A stretch of 64,000 nucleotides of DNA. It comes from Gemmatimonadaceae bacterium. Lineage in GTDB: Bacteria > Gemmatimonadota > Gemmatimonadetes > Gemmatimonadales > Gemmatimonadaceae. The stretch lies in assembly GCA_022843265.1 (NCBI GenBank), contig JALHNZ010000008.1, forward strand, positions 38,095-102,094, in the 5' to 3' direction. How positions within the stretch are numbered: the stretch's first letter is position 1; each line of letters begins with the position of its first letter. The notes under the pieces are model-generated. The model ran no database searches. It was not told the DNA's origin and saw only the letters and a program-made list of their open reading frames with translations. This document shows positions 34,070 to 43,043 of the stretch, one piece after another. The translations under genes and the position numbers were made by a program.

Positions 34070-34411
34070 TCACGTTGTCGACAACAGGCCGAATGACCGG
34101 ATCGCGCGAAACACCTGCACGCCGTGCGCTGGATCCGACGTGTCAGCGCCGTTCATGCATGAAAAATATGCCGCGCACGCATCGTTCTGTGAAATCAGCG
34201 GCAGGATGGCCATCGCGTGCTCTTCAGACCGCCACAGCACAATATCGGCCCAGCGACCGTTTGAGAGCCGTGAGGTTGCGCGGCCGAGATAGCCGCTTTG
34301 ATACTGCAGGAACTCTCGTTCCAGGCGTTCCGATGCACTGAGGAGTTGCTCCTCGGTGACGTCGGGGTTGAGTGCAAACGGTGCAAATTCGATGGCAAGC
34401 GACTGCGGCAT
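34070..34411 (-). CDS. hypothetical protein, dimeric alpha/beta-barrel (ABM-like) candidate
   Basis: A 113-residue protein starting at ATG 34411 (PQSLAIEFAPFALNPDVTEEQLLSASERLEREFLQYQSGYLGRATSRLSNGRWADIVLWRSEEHAMAIL). The pattern of an initial strand, a helix ending in ...F...QPGYLGR, and a strand WADIVLW is typical of ferredoxin-like ABM/DUF-type small proteins. A longer frame upstream to 34495 is Cys-rich and unconvincing. Function unknown. Confidence 0.6.
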   Translation of the reverse strand: MPQSLAIEFAPFALNPDVTEEQLLSASERLEREFLQYQSGYLGRATSRLSNGRWADIVLWRSEEHAMAILPLISQNDACAAYFSCMNGADTSDPAHGVQVFRAIRSFGLLSTT

Positions 34412-34510
34412 GGTAGGTGTTCCGGCAAGAGTGCGAAAAGAAAAACCGAGTTCGCACAACCTGCACCGACCCTGCTGACAGCCTGGTGTCAGCATCGTTC
34501 CGAAATGCGC

Positions 34511-36076
34511 CTAACCGTGCTCGCGGAGCGCCGATGCGCGAAAGTCGGCGGCCTGCCGGCGTATCTGCACAAGCTCCGCTTCAGGAATGCGATCCAGATT
34601 ACGAACCATCATGGCCATGCGCGGATGGTTCACAAAACGCTCTCGGTGTTTCGCGAGAAAGTCCCAGTACATCAAGGTGTAGGGACACGCGGTATCGCCC
34701 ACCCGCTGCTTGGGGTCATAGCGACAGCTTGCACAGACATTGCCCATGCGCTGGATGTACGCGCCCGTACTCACATACGGCTTGGAGGCAATCGCGCCGC
34801 CATCACCCCACGTGGCCATGCCGGCCACGTTCGGCAACTCTACCCACTCATACGCATCGGTAAACGCGGCCCAGAACCAACGCGATAGCGCGGCGGGTTC
34901 CACACCAAAGAGTGTGGCGAAGTTGCCCTGCACCATCAGCCGATTGATGTGGTGCGTGCGCCCGTGGTCACGCACCTGACAGATTGAATCGTGCAGACAC
35001 CGCATGTCGCACTTTGTGCCAACGGTATCGTCCCACTGCTCACCATCGGGCGCCCAGAACCACCGGGGCAGCGGATGGGGCGCCTCGAGCGCGTTCGCGG
35101 TGCGCAACCCGGGCATGAGTTGCCAGTACATACCGCGCATGAACTCGCGCCAGCCGAGAATCTGTCGAATGAATCCTTCGGCACTGGCAATGGGCACGAC
35201 GCCTTCGCGATACGCACGTTCCGCGCGCTGCACGACTTCGAGCGGATGCAGGAGCCCAACGTTGATCATGGACGACAACGAGGAGTGCAGCAGTTCATGC
35301 TCACCGCCCACGATCGCGTCTTCAAACGGCCCAAACTCGCCCAACCGTTCGGTGACAAAACGCTCAAGCCAGGCTTTGGCATCGCGTCGTGTTACCGGTA
35401 ATCCGAATGAGTCCGCGGAGCCCCAGCGCGCCGCCCATCCTGACACGCGCTCCATTTGCGCGCGCGTGATCTCATCGGGCTCGACGTGATATGGCGCTGG
35501 CACCGCGCGCCCTTTGGGCCACGGCTTTCGATTCTCGGCGTCGTAGTTCCACTCACCGCCTTCGGGTTTGCCGTTGGCGTCCATGAGCACGTTGTACTTG
35601 CGGCGCATGTCGCGGTAAAACCACTCCATGCGGTACTCCTTGCGTCCGTTCGCCCACGTGGTGAACTCTTCGCGCGTCGCGAGGAAGCCACGATCTGGTC
35701 GACGCACCATTGGCACACCGCTGCTCTGCAACAGCGCCTCGGCACGCTCCAGCTCCTCCTGCATATCCCACTCACGCGGTTCCGTGACCACCACGCGCCC
35801 GGCGCCCGTTTCGCGCGCAATCTGGGCGATCCCTTCCGCGTAGCTATTCGCGCGTTCGTACCGCACCTGATAACCGGCGCGTGTGAGCGCGTCGGCAAAA
35901 TGCCGCATGGCCGACAAAACCAGCACCAGCTTCTGCCGGTGCCAGGGTAACGAGGCGCCTTTGGCCACCGATTCGAGCAACACCACGATCACATCATCGC
36001 GCGGCGACGCCGGAATGTTGGCGATCGCCCGAGAGCATTCCCACGGCGCGACAAAGGCAAGGGTTGGTCGGGTCAT
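34511..36076 (-). CDS. FeS-type cryptochrome/photolyase (PhrB/CryB-like)
   Basis: A 521-residue protein (ATG 36076). Features of the iron-sulfur bacterial cryptochrome/6-4 photolyase group: a long N-terminal antenna domain (VILLESVAKGASLPWHRQKLVLVLSAMRHFA-like), the region RQILGWREFMRGMYW, HHINRLMVQGNFATLFGVEP with the NR/G FAD-binding area, and four cysteines for a 4Fe-4S cluster in TKCDMRC, NVCASCRYDP and DTACPYT. It binds FAD and uses light to repair 6-4 photoproducts or to signal. Length matches PhrB (about 507). Stands alone. Confidence 0.85.
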   Translation of the reverse strand: MTRPTLAFVAPWECSRAIANIPASPRDDVIVVLLESVAKGASLPWHRQKLVLVLSAMRHFADALTRAGYQVRYERANSYAEGIAQIARETGAGRVVVTEPREWDMQEELERAEALLQSSGVPMVRRPDRGFLATREEFTTWANGRKEYRMEWFYRDMRRKYNVLMDANGKPEGGEWNYDAENRKPWPKGRAVPAPYHVEPDEITRAQMERVSGWAARWGSADSFGLPVTRRDAKAWLERFVTERLGEFGPFEDAIVGGEHELLHSSLSSMINVGLLHPLEVVQRAERAYREGVVPIASAEGFIRQILGWREFMRGMYWQLMPGLRTANALEAPHPLPRWFWAPDGEQWDDTVGTKCDMRCLHDSICQVRDHGRTHHINRLMVQGNFATLFGVEPAALSRWFWAAFTDAYEWVELPNVAGMATWGDGGAIASKPYVSTGAYIQRMGNVCASCRYDPKQRVGDTACPYTLMYWDFLAKHRERFVNHPRMAMMVRNLDRIPEAELVQIRRQAADFRASALREHG

Positions 36077-36237
36077 GGAGGGAAATGACAAAAGGCTCGA
36101 CGCGCGTTCCCGTCCCGTCCCCTCGCTCTTGCCGAGGAGGCGACCGGACGGCAGTGTGAAGGAGCAACGAGCGCCTGCCGCGTACCAGTGGAGCGCTCCC
36201 GTTCAGGCGCTTTACACGGCGATTCGCCGGAGCATGC

Positions 36238-37419
36238 ATGAAGTACACGTGGCTCGGATCCGCTGGTGTGGTCATGCTGCTGGCGGGTCCAATGCGCCCG
36301 ATTGGCCCGCAGAGTGCGCCGCCGGTTCAGGAACGTGTGAGCATTCCGCGCATCGCGGAGCGCGTACCGAGTCAGCTGGCGGACACCACGTTCTGGCGCC
36401 TGGTAAACGAGCTTTCGGAACCTGCCGGCTGGTTTCGCAGCGAAAATTTTGTGTCGAACGAAACGGCATGGCAGCATGTGATCGCACCGCTTCGCAGCGT
36501 GGTGCCACGCGGCCACGCGTACCTGGGAGTAGGACCAGAACAGAACTTCACGTACATCGCGGCGCTTGAACCGTCGATTGCCTTCATTGTCGATATTCGC
36601 CGGCAGAATCTGGCGCTGCACCTGTTGTACAAATCGTACTTTGAACTGGCCGAAACGCGCGCGGATTTTCTCAGCCTGCTCTTCGCACGCCCACGACCCA
36701 AAGGGCTGGACACCTTGAGCTCGGCGGCGGCGCTGCTGGACGCATATCACGCGGTCGCCATGGACTCGGCGTTGTTGCACACCACATGGCAACGCGTGCA
36801 GACGCATTTGTCAAAAACTCACGGCTTCGCGATTCGTGATGACGATTGGGCATTAATGCGACGCGTAGACAGTTCCTTCGCGATCGCGGGGCCCGACATC
36901 AACTATTCGTTTGTGCTTGAGTACGGCTACGCCATGATGACATCGCGTGGCATGCCCTCTTTCTCTTTGCTCATGCGGCAGGACAACGGCGCGGGCACAA
37001 ATCTCAGTTTTCTGGGGAGCGAAACGGTGTACCGCACGATTCGCGGACTGCAGCAACGCAATCTGGTGGTACCGGTGACCGGAGACTTTGCGGGCCCACG
37101 TGCGCTGCAGTCGGTGGGCAACTGGTTGCGACAGCACAATACGCGCGTGGGCACGTTCTATTTGTCAAACGTGGAGCAGTATCTCTTTCAGGACTACGAC
37201 ACGTGGCCCCGTTTCTACAACAACGTGGCCACGCTTCCAATGGATAGCACCAGCACCTTCATTCGCTCCGTCACCAATCGTTGGAGTCGCGGCAGCAGCG
37301 GAGCGATGGGGCCATTGATGTCGCAACTCATCGGCCCCATGCAGACCACGATTGATGCGTTTCGCACGGGCCGGCTGCAGCAGTACGGTGATGTGCTGGC
37401 GATTGTGCGGCCGTACTAA
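36238..37419 (+). CDS. exported LIC_10091-like protein
   Basis: A 393-residue protein with a short N-terminal signal (YTWLGSAGVVMLLAGPM). GWFRSENFVSNETAWQHVIAPLRSVVPRGHAYLGVGPEQNFTYIAALEPSIAFIVDIRRQNLALHLLYKSYFELAETRADFLSLLFARPRP is the core of a conserved uncharacterised family (LIC_10091-like), with a Rossmann/methyltransferase-like LGVGPEQNF glycine loop. Later GTFYLSNVEQYLFQ adds a typical stretch. It might be a degenerate methyltransferase. A perfect hairpin terminator follows the stop. Confidence 0.65.
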   Translation: MKYTWLGSAGVVMLLAGPMRPIGPQSAPPVQERVSIPRIAERVPSQLADTTFWRLVNELSEPAGWFRSENFVSNETAWQHVIAPLRSVVPRGHAYLGVGPEQNFTYIAALEPSIAFIVDIRRQNLALHLLYKSYFELAETRADFLSLLFARPRPKGLDTLSSAAALLDAYHAVAMDSALLHTTWQRVQTHLSKTHGFAIRDDDWALMRRVDSSFAIAGPDINYSFVLEYGYAMMTSRGMPSFSLLMRQDNGAGTNLSFLGSETVYRTIRGLQQRNLVVPVTGDFAGPRALQSVGNWLRQHNTRVGTFYLSNVEQYLFQDYDTWPRFYNNVATLPMDSTSTFIRSVTNRWSRGSSGAMGPLMSQLIGPMQTTIDAFRTGRLQQYGDVLAIVRPY

Positions 37420-37424
37420 CACAC

Positions 37425-37456
37425 AACGTGCGCCGCGAGCCGTCGCGGCGCACGTT
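37425..37456. terminator. perfect bidirectional hairpin between convergent genes
   Basis: AACGTGCGCCGCGA (37425-37438) pairs without mismatch with TCGCGGCGCACGTT (37443-37456) over a 4-base loop. It serves the rightward LIC_10091-like gene and the leftward DUF6526 gene. Confidence 0.8.
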
Positions 37457-37475
37457 CAATAGCAAACGGTTCGGT

Positions 37476-37916
37476 TCAGACGCGAAAGGTGTCCGCGCGC
37501 CAGTTCTTGATGCGCTGCTTGATCTGCTTGGGCTCCGTCAGCGTTCCCGCCAACACGTCGCGCACCAACTCCACCACTTCAGCATCGCTGGCAAAGCGCA
37601 GCGCAATAAGCTGGCGCGGCTTGAGCTCATGCACGCGTGACGCAAGATCTGCCGGAAGGATACGCGAGAATCGCAACTGTTCTTCAAGGCGAATCAGCCG
37701 ATCCTGTGCCTTGAGCGGGAACAGGCGCGCGAAAGCTACCGCACCGAACAGTGCTGCTGCGCCTAACAGGTCGAAGTGACTTTCTGCGTCGCGCAGTGTG
37801 AACGCTCGGTAGATGCTCCAGAGCAAGTAGGCAAACGCGAGTGGAGACGTGACGTAGTGATAGCCCGCGACCATCTTGGTGTGGTTCGCGTAGTTCTGCG
37901 GCGCTGAGTCAGACAT
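37476..37916 (-). CDS. DUF6526 family membrane protein
   Basis: A 146-residue protein: APQNYANHTKMVAGYHYVTSPLAFAYLLWSIYRAF is the diagnostic N-terminus of DUF6526, followed by two membrane helices (YVTSPLAFAYLLWSIY and LLGAAALFGAVAFARLF) and a cytoplasmic C-terminal half with RLEEQLRFSRILPADLASRVHELKPRQLIALRFASDAE. Function unknown. It probably follows the L7/L12-like gene in the same leftward unit (gap 45 bp). Confidence 0.85.
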   Translation of the reverse strand: MSDSAPQNYANHTKMVAGYHYVTSPLAFAYLLWSIYRAFTLRDAESHFDLLGAAALFGAVAFARLFPLKAQDRLIRLEEQLRFSRILPADLASRVHELKPRQLIALRFASDAEVVELVRDVLAGTLTEPKQIKQRIKNWRADTFRV

Positions 37917-37961
37917 AGGTGTGGTTGTGTACGGCGAAGGAGACTTCGGATTCAGGCCGGC

Positions 37962-38273
37962 TTAACGGGGGAGCTGCGCACGCATGCGTTCAACAAGTTC
38001 TTTCGACTCGCGCAGCCCCAGCCCGGTACGATCGCGCACAAGCTTGATGGCGTCGATCATTCGATTGTTCTGAATGAACGCGCGCACGTCAGGATCGACC
38101 TCGATTGAACCGGTGTCATCGCGGTTTCGTGCCAGTGTTCGCGGCTGTTCCGTCCACAATACGGTGCGATTGGTGCGGCGACGACCCCACGCCGCGCCGA
38201 CCGCCAGCAGCAGCAGAGCCACCACGCCAACGATAAGGAGCAGGTTGGATGACAGCGTGATGGTCTCTGGCAT
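37962..38273 (-). CDS. membrane-anchored L7/L12 C-terminal-like protein
   Basis: A 103-residue protein with one N-terminal transmembrane helix (NLLLIVGVVALLLLAVGAAWG), a linker, and a C-terminal domain FIQNNRMIDAIKLVRDRTGLGLRESKELVERM. The IKLVRxxTGLGLxExKxLVE pattern is that of the ribosomal protein L7/L12 C-terminal fold, found also in small non-ribosomal proteins. It is probably an adaptor-like or structural protein. Lies between tkt and the DUF6526 gene. Confidence 0.75.
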   Translation of the reverse strand: MPETITLSSNLLLIVGVVALLLLAVGAAWGRRRTNRTVLWTEQPRTLARNRDDTGSIEVDPDVRAFIQNNRMIDAIKLVRDRTGLGLRESKELVERMRAQLPR

Positions 38274-38315
38274 GTCTTTCCCCGCGAGGCGTGAGGGCGT
38301 TGGTACGCGTGCGTG

Positions 38316-40331
38316 CTAGATCAGCGTGCGGGCAGCTTCGGCGACATGCTCGGCCGTAATGCCATAGTGCTTGTAGAGCACGGGGGCCGGTGCGCTCGCG
38401 CCGAAATCGTCAATGCTGATAATGGCACCGTTATCGCCCACCCAGCGATGCCATGACATCGAATGTGCGGCTTCCACCGCCACGCGTGGCACGCCAGCTG
38501 GCAGCACGCGCGTGCGATACGCGTTGTCCTGCGCGGCAAACAGTTCGAGGCTTGGTGCACTCACCACACGCACACGAACGCCCTGTGATTCGAGCATCGC
38601 GGCGGCGTTGAGCGCCACGCCCACTTCACTGCCGGTGGACATCAAGACGATCTGCGGCTCGCCACCATCAGTTTGCTGCAGCACGTACGCGCCGTGCGAC
38701 ACACCAGCGCGGGCGCGCTCCACGATGTTCAGCCAGGCCAGTTTCTGTCGCGACAAGACGATCGCAACCGGTCCACCGCGATGCGCGAGCGCAATTTTCC
38801 ACGATTCCACTACTTCGGCGGCATCGGCCGGACGCAGCACCGTGAGTCCGGGAATGCAGCGCAAGCTGGTGAGATGCTCAACCGGCTGGTGCGTAGGGCC
38901 GTCTTCACCAAGACCGATGGAGTCGTGCGTGAACACATAAATCACGCGCTGCTTCATGAGCGCCGCGAGGCGAATCGCGGGACGCATGTAATCCGCGAAC
39001 ACCAGGAAGGTACCGCCGAACGGAATGTTGCCGCCGTGCAGCGCCACGCCATTCATGATCGCGCCCATCGCGTGTTCACGAATGCCGTAGTGTATGTAGC
39101 GACCACTGGGATCCGCGGCGGTGAAGATGGATTCACCCTTGAGCTGCGTGAGGTTTGACCCCGTGAGATCGGCGGAACCGCCGAGCAGTTCCGGAAGGGC
39201 AGGAGCGAGTGCGGCGAGTACCGCGCCGCTCGCGGCACGACTGGCTACGGCGCCACTGGCCGCGTCAAACAACGGCAGCGCTTCTTCCCATCCCGACGGC
39301 AGGTCACCGCGCTGGCGACGTTCGAGATCGTTGGCGAGCTGCGTATGCTGCGACTGATACGCGGCCCAGCGCTGCAGCCACTGTACGCGCGTTTCGGCGC
39401 GCTGCGCCACGGCTTCGCGCCAGTGTGCCGCGGCTTCGGCCGGCACATGGAACGGTTCGTGGCTTGGCCACGCGTACACGTCTTTCGTAAGCTCGATTTC
39501 TTTCGCGCCGAGCGGTTCGCCGTGCGCTTTGGCTGTATCGGCGCGATTGGGCGAACCGAAACCGATAATGGTGCGCGTCACCACCAGCGTTGGACGTGTG
39601 GTGTCGGCCTTGGCGGCGGCGATCACGCGATCAATCGCCTCCTGGTCGTTGACGTCGGCAAGGTGCAGCACCTGCCAACCGTACGAAGCAAAGCGACCTT
39701 CCACGTCGTCACTGCAGGTGAGGTCAACGCGCCCATCAATCGTGATACGGTTGTCGTCAAAAAATCCGATCAGCTTGCCCAACCCGAAATGCCCGGCAAA
39801 CGACGCCGCTTCGTGCGAGATGCCTTCCATGAGGCAGCCGTCGCCTGCAATGAAGTACGTGTAGTGATCAACAACGCGGTGTCCCTCGCGATTGAAGCGT
39901 GCCGCGAGGTGACGTTCGGCGAGTGCGAAGCCCACGGCGTTGGCGACACCCTGGCCGAGCGGGCCGGTGGTGGTTTCTACGCCGGCGGTGTGGCCGTATT
40001 CCGGGTGGCCGGGCGTACGTGACCCCCACTGCCGGAACGCCTTGATGTCATCAAGTGTGAGATCGTAGCCGGCGAGATGCAACGAGCCGTACAGCAGCAT
40101 GGATGCGTGACCGGCCGACAGTACCAGGCGATCGCGATCGGCCCAGTCCGGATGGGCGGGATCATGGCGCAGGTGGCGCGTGTAGAGCGCGTACGCCAGC
40201 GGCGCGAGCGCCATGGGCGTGCCGGGGTGACCCGACTCCGCCTGCTGGACCGCGTCCATGGCCAGGGTGCGCACGGTATCGATGGCGAGGCGCATCGACG
40301 CGGAAGACACAGCAGTAGCAGCAACGGACAC
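38316..40331 (-). CDS. tkt: transketolase
   Basis: A 671-residue enzyme of standard length. The N-terminal TPP-binding half has [48 protein letters not shown] and the TPP motif [32 protein letters not shown]. The middle domain has [44 protein letters not shown] (catalytic Glu/His), and the C-terminal domain ends with [25 protein letters not shown]. It transfers two-carbon units in the pentose phosphate pathway and supplies erythrose-4-phosphate, a substrate of AroF. Confidence 0.96.
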   Translation of the reverse strand: MSVAATAVSSASMRLAIDTVRTLAMDAVQQAESGHPGTPMALAPLAYALYTRHLRHDPAHPDWADRDRLVLSAGHASMLLYGSLHLAGYDLTLDDIKAFRQWGSRTPGHPEYGHTAGVETTTGPLGQGVANAVGFALAERHLAARFNREGHRVVDHYTYFIAGDGCLMEGISHEAASFAGHFGLGKLIGFFDDNRITIDGRVDLTCSDDVEGRFASYGWQVLHLADVNDQEAIDRVIAAAKADTTRPTLVVTRTIIGFGSPNRADTAKAHGEPLGAKEIELTKDVYAWPSHEPFHVPAEAAAHWREAVAQRAETRVQWLQRWAAYQSQHTQLANDLERRQRGDLPSGWEEALPLFDAASGAVASRAASGAVLAALAPALPELLGGSADLTGSNLTQLKGESIFTAADPSGRYIHYGIREHAMGAIMNGVALHGGNIPFGGTFLVFADYMRPAIRLAALMKQRVIYVFTHDSIGLGEDGPTHQPVEHLTSLRCIPGLTVLRPADAAEVVESWKIALAHRGGPVAIVLSRQKLAWLNIVERARAGVSHGAYVLQQTDGGEPQIVLMSTGSEVGVALNAAAMLESQGVRVRVVSAPSLELFAAQDNAYRTRVLPAGVPRVAVEAAHSMSWHRWVGDNGAIISIDDFGASAPAPVLYKHYGITAEHVAEAARTLI

Positions 40332-40411
40332 GGATCACTCCGAAAAGGCAAAAACGGCGACGGAATCAGGAGATGCGCGCCCGGAGAGCCGGTCGCGCCC
40401 AAACCTGAAAG

Positions 40412-40951
40412 TTAGCCGAGATAGCGATCTCGTGTGAGCACAAAGTGATGCGCGGCGTGACCCGCGATCAGCCAGGCGAGGGCGCGAGCCGACACCTCGT
40501 GCCCGCTGGCCACGGTGCGCCGGGCGAGGGCGTTCTCGTCGAGCGGCTCGAGCAGCGCGAGCGTTGCGGCGCGGACCGCACCGAACTCCGTGATGACCGA
40601 AGCGAGCGACCGCTGGTTGGCACCAGACAGCGGCACCCAGTCATCCTGCTCGTATCCGGGCAGCGGTGTGCGATCGCCGCGAGCAGCCCGGAGCAGGCGA
40701 TAGCTGAACACGCGCTCCGTGTCGATGGTGTGCAGGAGCGACTCGAGCAGCGACCACTTGCCCGGTGCGTAGCCCTGCCTCGCGGCTTCGTCGGTCACGC
40801 CGCGCAGCAGCGTGGCCAGCTCGCCGGGCTGTTTGGCGAGCAGGGATTTGATATCGCTCAGGCCGTGCTGCGTGAGCGCGGCCTGCGCGTCGTCGATGTA
40901 CGTGTGCGCCCAGGGGGCGTGTTCGTCGGAAGCAGGGCGAGAGATGGTCAT
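40412..40951 (-). CDS. DinB family protein
   Basis: A 179-residue protein beginning at ATG 40951 (TISRPASDEHAPWAHTYIDDAQ). The four-helix DinB/YfiT fold is evident: GYAPGKWSLLESLLHTIDTERVFSYRLLRAARGDRT with the first metal-binding His, and VSARALAWLIAGHAAHHFVLTRDRYL with the paired histidines. DinB-like proteins bind a divalent metal and many act as thiol-dependent transferases. A much longer frame upstream runs antisense to nothing sensible and is rejected. Confidence 0.88.
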   Translation of the reverse strand: MTISRPASDEHAPWAHTYIDDAQAALTQHGLSDIKSLLAKQPGELATLLRGVTDEAARQGYAPGKWSLLESLLHTIDTERVFSYRLLRAARGDRTPLPGYEQDDWVPLSGANQRSLASVITEFGAVRAATLALLEPLDENALARRTVASGHEVSARALAWLIAGHAAHHFVLTRDRYLG

Positions 40952-40973
40952 GTCCCGGAATCTAGCGCGCGAT

Positions 40974-41705
40974 TCAGTGGTCGAGACTGTCCATGTCGGC
41001 GACGAGCGGTTCCGCGACCAGAATCGCGATGGCCGCGCGGGTGAGCGCCGCCCGTGTTGCCTCCGGCAGGTCCGGGCGCAGCCACACGCGTCGCCGATCG
41101 CGCACGAACACCTCCGCATCGACCTGTCCGTCTCCGTTGCGCAGCACAAAGCTGTTCGGATGCGACCAGAGATACGGGAGCAGGCGACGCGCGCCTTTGG
41201 CCACAATCGTCCACGACTCGTCGGCGCTGGTGAGCGATCCGATCGGGAAACCAAAGTCTGCCGCGTCCGCCGTGGTCGCACTGGCCGCCGGAAGCGCCGC
41301 ATCCGCCGACAGGAACCACGACTCGTTGCCAACAAGCGTGCACGACATGGCGAACATGCGCGTGTCTTCAATGCGCAGCTTCACGTTCTTGGCGGGAGTA
41401 AGCAGGCGATCCAGTTCGCAGAGGCTGCGTCCTGGTGCCGCGCTCAGCCCGTCGTCAATGTCGAACTGCACCTGCCAGCGCTCGCGCACTTCGCCGGTGA
41501 GGAAGTTTCCGTTGCGCCACTCTTTGCGGCCGCTCTCACGGATGCGGGTGGACTTGTAGGGTCCGACGCGCAGGCTGCTGCCGCGCCAGCCACCCTGATC
41601 GACCACCAGGTAGCCACTGTCAGGTTCAAACGGCGAGAGCGACGCGCCCGAGGTGGAGAGCGGTGACGTGAGTGTGATCACTGCGAAAGCGATGGAGCTG
41701 AGCAT
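40974..41705 (-). CDS. exported hypothetical protein, 243 aa
   Basis: An N-terminal signal peptide (LSSIAFAVITLTSPLSTSGA) is followed by a beta-rich mature part: SGYLVVDQGGWRGSSLRVGPYKSTRIRESGRKEWRNGNFLTGEVRERWQVQFDIDDG and FAMSCTLVGNESWFLSADAALP. No known domain. Two Cys (ELDRLL... after SLCEL and MSCTL) could form a disulfide. It lies 22 bp upstream of the DinB gene on the same strand and is probably cotranscribed. Confidence 0.6.
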   Translation of the reverse strand: MLSSIAFAVITLTSPLSTSGASLSPFEPDSGYLVVDQGGWRGSSLRVGPYKSTRIRESGRKEWRNGNFLTGEVRERWQVQFDIDDGLSAAPGRSLCELDRLLTPAKNVKLRIEDTRMFAMSCTLVGNESWFLSADAALPAASATTADAADFGFPIGSLTSADESWTIVAKGARRLLPYLWSHPNSFVLRNGDGQVDAEVFVRDRRRVWLRPDLPEATRAALTRAAIAILVAEPLVADMDSLDH

Positions 41706-41797
41706 CTGGGGATCCGTCCGTGAGCCGAGGTATGCCCAGTATGACGGATCCTACCGCGGCCCAGCTTCAGGTCAGATGACCTATCTCTCGGTTTTCG

Positions 41798-42982
41798 CTA
41801 CTGACGCGCGATGACTTCGAGGGCCTGCGCACAGGCTCGCGCGGCGTCTGCGGACGGCGCGCTGCCTTGCGCGACGCGAGGTGTGCCGCCGCCACGGCCA
41901 CCGACCTGCTGCAACGCCTCCCGCAGCAGCCGGCCCGCGTCGAGCGCGCTGTCTTCACTCGCGGCCAGCAACACCGCCGCCGGCGCGGCGCTGCTGGCGA
42001 TGAACACGGCCTGCTGTCCCAGAATGAATTGCTGGGCCATGGTTTGCTGCGAGGCCACGGGCGTGTCTGTCAGATGCACCACATGCACGCGACGACCATT
42101 GGCCGCTGGCGCTGTGGTGTCGTAGAGCGCACGGGCTTCAAAGGCGGCGAGCTGCTCAAGCAGACGTGCACGCTCCTTGCTCGCTGCGCGGAGCTCAGAC
42201 TGCAGCGACGTGACGAGCGACGGCGTTTCTTCCGCCGCCGCTGACAGCGCGATCGCGATCTGCTGCGTGATATCACAATCGGCTCGAGCCCGCGCGACCG
42301 CACGCGCACCGCAGCGAAACTCAACGCGTGTTGCGCCCCGAACGCGCTCGGACTTGCGAAGGAGTATCGGACCGATGGCGCCGGTACGGTTCACGTGCGT
42401 GCCACCGCACGCGTTCTTGTCGAGTCCATCGATCGACACAATGCGCAGAAGGCCGCCACGTTCACTCGGCTTGCGCAGCCCCGTTGCGGTATCCGCGCTC
42501 TCGAATGCGACCGAGATCTCACGATTCTCTGTCACGTGCACATTGGCCATGCGTTCGGCTTCTCGCAGTGCGCCCGCATCAATTGTCTCAGACGCCAGAT
42601 CGAGTGTCGCACTCTCTGCACCGAAGTGCACGCTCACCGTGGGCCAGCCAAAGTGATCTTCAAAGAGCGCCGACAGCAGGTGCTGACCGCTGTGTTGCTG
42701 CATCAGATCATACCGACGCGACCAGTCAATCACACCGGTGACCTGAGTGACGCCAGCGGGCAAGGGTGACTCCAGCACGTGAATCACCTCGTCGTGTTCT
42801 TCGAGGACGTCGATCACCGGAATGCCGGCCAGCAGCCCCGTGTCATGCGGTTGGCCGCCGCTGGTGGGGTAAAATGCCGACCGGTCCAATACCATCCGGC
42901 AGCGCGTGGCATCGTGTTCGCGGACGGTAGCGGTGAACTCCACGAGCGTGGCATCGGTGTAATACAGGCGTTCCGTGATCAT
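41798..42982 (-). CDS. alanyl-tRNA editing protein, AlaX-like with DHHA1 domain
   Basis: A 394-residue protein (ATG 42982: ITERLYYTDATLVEFTATV). The editing domain resembles AlaRS: DRSAFYPTSGGQPHDTG, zinc ligands in QQHSGQHLLSALFE and NACGGTHVNRTG, and GATRVEFRCG. The C-terminal part (AFEARALYDTTAP... VLLAASEDSALDAGRLLREALQQVGGRGGGTPRVAQGS) is a DHHA1 domain. It lacks the aminoacylation domain and therefore hydrolyses Ser- or Gly-tRNA(Ala) in trans. Divergent from the S41-like gene with 61 bp between. Confidence 0.88.
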   Translation of the reverse strand: MITERLYYTDATLVEFTATVREHDATRCRMVLDRSAFYPTSGGQPHDTGLLAGIPVIDVLEEHDEVIHVLESPLPAGVTQVTGVIDWSRRYDLMQQHSGQHLLSALFEDHFGWPTVSVHFGAESATLDLASETIDAGALREAERMANVHVTENREISVAFESADTATGLRKPSERGGLLRIVSIDGLDKNACGGTHVNRTGAIGPILLRKSERVRGATRVEFRCGARAVARARADCDITQQIAIALSAAAEETPSLVTSLQSELRAASKERARLLEQLAAFEARALYDTTAPAANGRRVHVVHLTDTPVASQQTMAQQFILGQQAVFIASSAAPAAVLLAASEDSALDAGRLLREALQQVGGRGGGTPRVAQGSAPSADAARACAQALEVIARQ

Positions 42983-43043
42983 GAGGCTGAAGACAAGGGG
43001 TGTGGTCGCTTGACGCCAATGCAACAGTCAGGGAGGTTGCACC

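Noticed and set aside
40952-41371. N-terminal extension of the DinB protein
   Set aside because: The extension is antisense-like, Arg/Ser-rich and overlaps the exported protein gene at 40974-41705 in the same strand but another frame.
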